From an uncultured Bacteroidia bacterium (GTDB taxonomy: Bacteria; Bacteroidota; Bacteroidia; Bacteroidales; UBA932), in the NCBI GenBank assembly GCA_902796455.1, contig CADBPH010000261.1, positions 1-10,331 on the forward strand: DNA of 10,331 nucleotides. The letters run 5' to 3'. A program made the translations under genes and the position numbers. The notes under the pieces are model-generated. The model ran no database searches. It was given only the letters and a program-made list of their open reading frames with translations, and was not told the DNA's origin. This document shows positions 6,728 through 10,331 of the stretch, one piece after another; position 1 is the stretch's first letter; each line of letters begins with the position of its first letter.

Positions 6728-7840
6728 ATGGATAGAAGACGATTTCTCAAAGATTCAACCCGGGCGCTTGCTGCCGGGACGATTCTGTCGGGGTCAGGAG
6801 CAGAGGCCCTTGCCAGGAAAAAGAATGCGGAAGAATCCACACCTCCCTACCCTTCTCCGCGCAAAGGATCCGGCATCGCCCGGGACTTCCGGTACCGCGA
6901 CGACGGTTCGTTCAAGGTACTCCAACTAACTGACACACACGTGATTTTTTGCGATCCCAGAAGCGAAAGGGCATACGAAAACGTGAACAAAATGCTGGAC
7001 CTGGAGAAGCCTGACCTGGTCATCCACACCGGAGACATCATCTTCGGACGTCCGGCCGAGGAGGGATTGCGAAAAGTGCTGGGAATCATCGCAGCGCATC
7101 AGATTCCCTTTGCCGTCGCCCTCGGCAACCACGACAGCGAATCCGGCCTTACCCGTACGGAAGTCCTGGACGTGATCCGTACCATCCCCTACAACATCAA
7201 CACACCGGCCGACAAGGGCATCTCAAAGGCCAGCAATGATGTAATCACCCTCTCCGGCGCCGATGGAGTGGACCGCGTGTTCTATCTCTTCGATTCCGGC
7301 CGGAAGATCGAAGTCAAAGACGGGGGGTATGACAATGTGCGGGCAGACCAGATTGAATGGTATGATTCCTACAGCAAGGAATTCACGGCCAATAACGGCG
7401 GCAAACCTGTCCATTCCCTGGCTTTCTTCCACATCCCGCCCGCCGAATTCGACTACGCCCTCCGGCTGCCCGGGAAAGAAGGTTGGAACTTCATCGGGCA
7501 CATGGGAGAACAAATCGGCTGCTCCAAGCTCAATTCAGGCCTTTTCCAGGCCATGAAACTCAACGGCGACATCCAGGCCATCGTCTGCGGTCATGAGCAC
7601 AACAACGACTTCGTCTTGCAGTACATGGACGTGATGCTCATCTACGGCCGCTTCAGCGGATGCGACACCGTTTACAACGACCTCAAGCCCAACGGGGCCC
7701 GGGTGTTCGAGTTTACCCGGGGGCAACGGGGCTTCACGACCTGGGTGCGCCTGAACAGCGGTGAAATCGAGAACAAGGTCTTCCTGGATCCTCCGATGGC
7801 GCCGAATTTCCGCGCGCACATCGAGCAAAAAGAGTCCTAG
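6728..7840 (+). CDS. Tat-exported metallophosphoesterase, DCR2/plant PAP29-like
   Basis: A 370-residue calcineurin-like phosphoesterase with a Tat signal (MDRRRFLK, hydrophobic run, ALA near residues 27-29) and so periplasmic. Metal-binding blocks in order: LTDTH (Asp69, His71), HTGDIIFG (Asp103), GNHD (Asn134, His135), AFFHIPPAEFD (His235) and CGHEHNNDF (His289, His291). The FHIPPxE block, the TGDxIFG block and GHxHxNDF are the wording found in the DCR2/SIA1 and plant class III purple acid phosphatase branch rather than in generic phosphodiesterases, so phosphomonoesterase activity is likely (inference from family). The start at 6728 is chosen because it begins directly with the Tat motif and leaves room for a leader after the -7 element; 6713 (MNHST before it) is the alternative. 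It is divergent from the GH39-like gene and ends 5 bp from the convergent aldolase gene. Confidence 0.87.
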   Translation: MDRRRFLKDSTRALAAGTILSGSGAEALARKKNAEESTPPYPSPRKGSGIARDFRYRDDGSFKVLQLTDTHVIFCDPRSERAYENVNKMLDLEKPDLVIHTGDIIFGRPAEEGLRKVLGIIAAHQIPFAVALGNHDSESGLTRTEVLDVIRTIPYNINTPADKGISKASNDVITLSGADGVDRVFYLFDSGRKIEVKDGGYDNVRADQIEWYDSYSKEFTANNGGKPVHSLAFFHIPPAEFDYALRLPGKEGWNFIGHMGEQIGCSKLNSGLFQAMKLNGDIQAIVCGHEHNNDFVLQYMDVMLIYGRFSGCDTVYNDLKPNGARVFEFTRGQRGFTTWVRLNSGEIENKVFLDPPMAPNFRAHIEQKES

Positions 7841-7845
7841 TCCCG

Positions 7846-9150
7846 CTACTCCCCGACATGGAAGGCGACGCGCAAATCCTCGATTTCCGCATCCGTAATC
7901 GGATTCAGGTTACCCAGCGGAGCGGCCATGATCAGGGAACGGGCACTGAAATCAGCTACTTCCAACTTATCGAAGGTATTGATCAGTTTGTCCCCGGTCA
8001 CGATGACGGAATCATTGGCCAGCAGGGCGCAAGGTAATTTCTTGAAGCCTTCCGCCATGGTTTCGATATCGTGATACTGGCTGCCGAAAGGATAAATCGG
8101 AACGTCCTGCAGGAAAATCCAGCTCTCCGGAATCGTCCGCACATCGAATTTGACACCGGTTGTAGAATACCCCATCAGATAAGGCGTCTGGGTCAGGATG
8201 ATGCTGTTAATCTTGGGGTTGCGGCGATAAATCTCATAATGCAGGGCCACAGACCGGCTCGCATGCTTCCCCGCCTCGACCATGCCGTCCTTCACCTGGA
8301 CGATGTCCTGCGGCTCGATATCCCACCGCTGCTTGTCCGAGGGCGTGATCAGGAAATCATCTCCCCGCCACCGCACGGATGCCGTTCCGTACGAACTGCA
8401 CATCAGGCCCTGGGCACAGGCACGGTGGACAATGTCGCAGATCTCCGTGCGGATGGCCCGCTCATCGGACGGGTGCTCCACATTCATGAAATGACGGAAA
8501 TCCACGTTGACCGCCCGTTCATGCCGCAGGATCTGGTCCTCTGTCAGGTAAACCGGCTCCCCGAGCGTACGGGCATTCAGGATCGTCCGGGCGCAGAGTT
8601 CGAGGGTTTCCAGCCGCTGATAGGCATCGGCGATGTCGTCCCCCATCAGGACCACGCCATGGTTCTCCATGATCACCGCCTTGTACTGCGGGTTTTTCCC
8701 GAATTCCGCCGCAATCTTTTCGCCCAGGAGTTCGCTGCCGGGCAGCGCATACGGGGCAAAGCCCACGGGCCCGCAGACACCCCGGGCTTGCGGAATGATG
8801 CTCGTATCCGGCACCTGATGGACAATGCTGAAAGTCACCAGTCCCGGAGGATGGGCGTGGATGACCGAGCGCATGCGCGGACGCATCTTGTACAATGCGC
8901 GGTGGAACGGATATTCGGAAGAGGGGCGGTGGCGGCCGACGATGGTTCCGTCAGCCTTGACGCACATGATATCTTCGGGAGTCAGGGATCCTTTGTCAAT
9001 GCCGGCCGGGGTGATCCACATGTCCCCGTTCTCGTCCATGATGGACAAGTTGCCGCCGGAGGTCGTCGTCATTTTCCGACGATAAATCCGTCCGATGATC
9101 AGCGCGATCTGCTCGGCCGGATGCATCAATTGCGTGTCGATTTTCTTCAT
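7846..9150 (-). CDS. Tandem class II aldolase/adducin-domain protein with a degenerate second domain
   Basis: 434 residues made of two class II aldolase (FucA/AraD/adducin) domains, at about 8-205 and 225-425. Domain 1 is intact: SGGNLS (31-36) for phosphate binding, SSE with catalytic Glu79, HAH with zinc ligands His98 and His100, and ENHG with His164. The 19-residue Glu-to-His spacing equals that of E. coli L-fuculose-1-phosphate aldolase (Glu73, His92, His94, His155, from memory). In domain 2 the aligned residues are Ser300, Leu319, Gln321 and Asp380, so neither zinc nor the base is retained. The active half could be an aldolase for a 1-phospho-ketose or a family epimerase/decarboxylase; specificity is unknown. 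The start at 9150 is preferred because a -7 element lies inside the longer reading frame that could begin at 9189. No sugar kinase or isomerase is adjacent. The protein is probably cytoplasmic, with no signal peptide. Confidence 0.86.
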   Translation of the reverse strand: MKKIDTQLMHPAEQIALIIGRIYRRKMTTTSGGNLSIMDENGDMWITPAGIDKGSLTPEDIMCVKADGTIVGRHRPSSEYPFHRALYKMRPRMRSVIHAHPPGLVTFSIVHQVPDTSIIPQARGVCGPVGFAPYALPGSELLGEKIAAEFGKNPQYKAVIMENHGVVLMGDDIADAYQRLETLELCARTILNARTLGEPVYLTEDQILRHERAVNVDFRHFMNVEHPSDERAIRTEICDIVHRACAQGLMCSSYGTASVRWRGDDFLITPSDKQRWDIEPQDIVQVKDGMVEAGKHASRSVALHYEIYRRNPKINSIILTQTPYLMGYSTTGVKFDVRTIPESWIFLQDVPIYPFGSQYHDIETMAEGFKKLPCALLANDSVIVTGDKLINTFDKLEVADFSARSLIMAAPLGNLNPITDAEIEDLRVAFHVGE

Positions 9151-9175
9151 ATCGTATGCATTCTCCTTTACAGTG

Positions 9176-9183
9176 CAAATGTA
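9176..9183 (-). promoter_or_regulatory. -7 element TACATTTG for the aldolase gene
   Basis: Read on the minus strand this is TACATTTG, an exact TAnnTTTG match, 25 bp before the ATG at 9150. An AAAGGAG string lies between promoter and start, 12 nt from the ATG, which is rather far for a Shine-Dalgarno sequence. Because the element falls after the in-frame ATG at 9189, translation from 9189 would need a different promoter. No -33 TTTG is visible. Confidence 0.5.
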
Positions 9184-9263
9184 CGACATCTTTGCCGTAT
9201 CCCCTATTCTTTTTTCACTTTTGGGGATTCTTTCGTATCTTGCAGGGCTATTGGATGCATACC

Positions 9264-10331
9264 ATGAAAGAGATCAAATGTCCCAAATGCGGAACCGTCA
9301 TTACGGTAGATGACGCCGATTTCGCCGCGCTCCTGAGCCAGGTTCGCACCGAAGAGTTTGATGCCGAGGTCAATCGCCGCATCGGAGAATTCCAGCGGCT
9401 CCAGAAGGCGCACGAGGCGGAACTCGCCGCCCGGCAGGCTGCCAAAGAGGCCCAGGCCGCCGCCCTTCACAAAGCGGAGCTGTCCGGAAAGGACTTGGAG
9501 ATCGAGCGGCTCCGGCAGCAGATCCAGGCCTGGGAGAATAGCAAGGAACTCGAGATCGAGACGGTCCGGCTCAAAGTTCAGCGTGCCGCCAGCGAGGAAA
9601 TCAAGAAAAAAGAGACGGAACTCCTGCAAAAGGGCGAAGAGATCGCCCGGCTGATCGGCGACCAGGCGGCGGAGCGCAAAAATGCCGCCGAGCGGGTGCA
9701 GAACCTCCTCGAGTCCCACAAGAAGGAGGTGGAAAGCCTGGAGAAAGAAGTCGAAATGTACAAGAATTTCAAGGCCAAACGCTCCGTCAAACTCCTCGGC
9801 GAGGACCTGGAACAGCACTGCTATACGCTGTACAACCAGCTGTTGCTCCCGGTCATGCCGAACGCAACCTTTGAAAAGGACAATATGGCCGTTCGCAACG
9901 ACGATGAGGAGAAGGGCACCAAAGGGGATTTCATTTTCCGGGACAAAGAGGATGGCGTGGAATACATCTCCATCATGTTCGAAATGAAGAACGAGGGGAA
10001 TGCCTCCAGCAACCGGCACAAAAACGCCGACTTCTTCGACAAACTCGACAAGGACCGGACGAAGAAAGGCTGTGAATTTGCCGTCCTGGTCTCCATGCTG
10101 GAGATGGATAACGACCTCTACAACAACGGAATCGTGTCCGTCCCCGGGTATGAGAAAATGTATGTCGTCCGCCCGGACAACTTCATCCCGATTATCACCC
10201 TGCTGGTGCAGACCTCCAAGAAGGCGCTCTCCTTCAAGAAAGAGCTGGCCGTCGCCAAGAGCCAGAGCCTCGACGTGACCCATTTCGAAGAAGCGCTCCT
10301 CAGCTTCCGGGACGGATTCGCAAAGAATGTC
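9264..10331 (+). CDS. DUF2130 protein: CxxC knuckle, coiled coil, nuclease-like core (3' end outside window)
   Basis: An open frame of 356 codons with no stop before the right edge. It begins MKEIKCPKCGT, with a single Cys6-x-x-Cys9 zinc-knuckle half site. Residues about 25-170 are a highly charged, Ala/Glu/Lys/Gln-rich helix with coiled-coil character. From about 168 comes the conserved DUF2130 block: KRSVKLLGEDLEQHC (172-186), then GTKGDFIF with Asp222, then FEMKNE with Glu240 and Lys242. Glu180 or Glu183, Asp222, Glu240-x-Lys242 has the order and spacing of a PD-(D/E)xK nuclease core, reminiscent of RmuC, which also joins a coiled coil to such a core. Nuclease activity is inference; the family has no established function that I know of. 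An in-frame ATG at 9255 would add three residues; 9264 is preferred because the knuckle then sits at the usual place. A weak TATCTTG (9236-9242) is the only promoter-like string upstream. Confidence 0.87.
   Translation, partial: MKEIKCPKCGTVITVDDADFAALLSQVRTEEFDAEVNRRIGEFQRLQKAHEAELAARQAAKEAQAAALHKAELSGKDLEIERLRQQIQAWENSKELEIETVRLKVQRAASEEIKKKETELLQKGEEIARLIGDQAAERKNAAERVQNLLESHKKEVESLEKEVEMYKNFKAKRSVKLLGEDLEQHCYTLYNQLLLPVMPNATFEKDNMAVRNDDEEKGTKGDFIFRDKEDGVEYISIMFEMKNEGNASSNRHKNADFFDKLDKDRTKKGCEFAVLVSMLEMDNDLYNNGIVSVPGYEKMYVVRPDNFIPIITLLVQTSKKALSFKKELAVAKSQSLDVTHFEEALLSFRDGFAKNV

Noticed and set aside
8071..9267. A 398-codon open frame on the plus strand opposite the aldolase gene.
   Set aside because: It is a reverse shadow of the two-domain aldolase, with no family motif, and it would run across both promoters of the divergent region.
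9204..10283. A 359-codon open frame on the minus strand at the right end.
   Set aside because: The plus strand encodes the DUF2130 protein with conserved motifs over the whole stretch; the minus frame is low-complexity Leu/Phe/Glu-rich shadow sequence.

Overview
The window reads as ordinary chromosomal DNA from a GC-rich member of the Bacteroidota, probably a gut-type Bacteroidales of the Alistipes/Rikenellaceae kind (the genus is a guess). The evidence is the Bacteroidota -7 promoter element TAnnTTTG in front of several genes (with a -33 TTTG at the usual spacing before the tRNA), the general lack of Shine-Dalgarno sequences, a tRNA without an encoded CCA, and the protein families present. 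There is no phage, transposon, CRISPR or other mobile signature.

Layout. Bases 1-3333 (+) hold a tight three-gene operon: the 3' part of an M20 (PepT-like) metallopeptidase that runs off the left edge, a secreted cyanophycinase (peptidase family S51) joined to it by an ATGA overlap, and a YfcC/DcuC-type membrane transporter 6 bp further on. Together they suggest hydrolysis of an isopeptide polymer or peptide outside the cytoplasm, import of the product, and cleavage inside. The cyanophycinase keeps every active-site and pocket residue I remember from Synechocystis CphB, so beta-Asp-Arg use is the leading hypothesis. A MarC-family membrane protein with its own promoter follows, then tRNA-Glu(CTC) with a complete promoter. 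Between the tRNA and the next gene are two hairpins that look like terminators of opposing transcription units, each lying beyond the other.

Bases 4212-7840 form an export-dependent hydrolase cluster: on the minus strand a GH39-like glycosidase followed by a Tat-signal metallophosphoesterase, and divergently on the plus strand a second Tat-signal metallophosphoesterase of the DCR2/plant PAP29 type. Bases 7846-9150 (-) encode a tandem class II aldolase whose second domain has lost all catalytic and zinc residues. From 9264 to the right edge (+) runs a DUF2130 protein with a CxxC knuckle, a long coiled coil and what looks like a PD-(D/E)xK nuclease core; it has no stop codon inside the window.

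The most interesting item is the peptidase-cyanophycinase-transporter operon. Secondary items are the half-dead tandem aldolase, the nuclease-like signature in the DUF2130 protein, and three start-site choices decided by promoter position or signal peptide. All functions are inferred from motifs read by eye; nothing was searched against a database.
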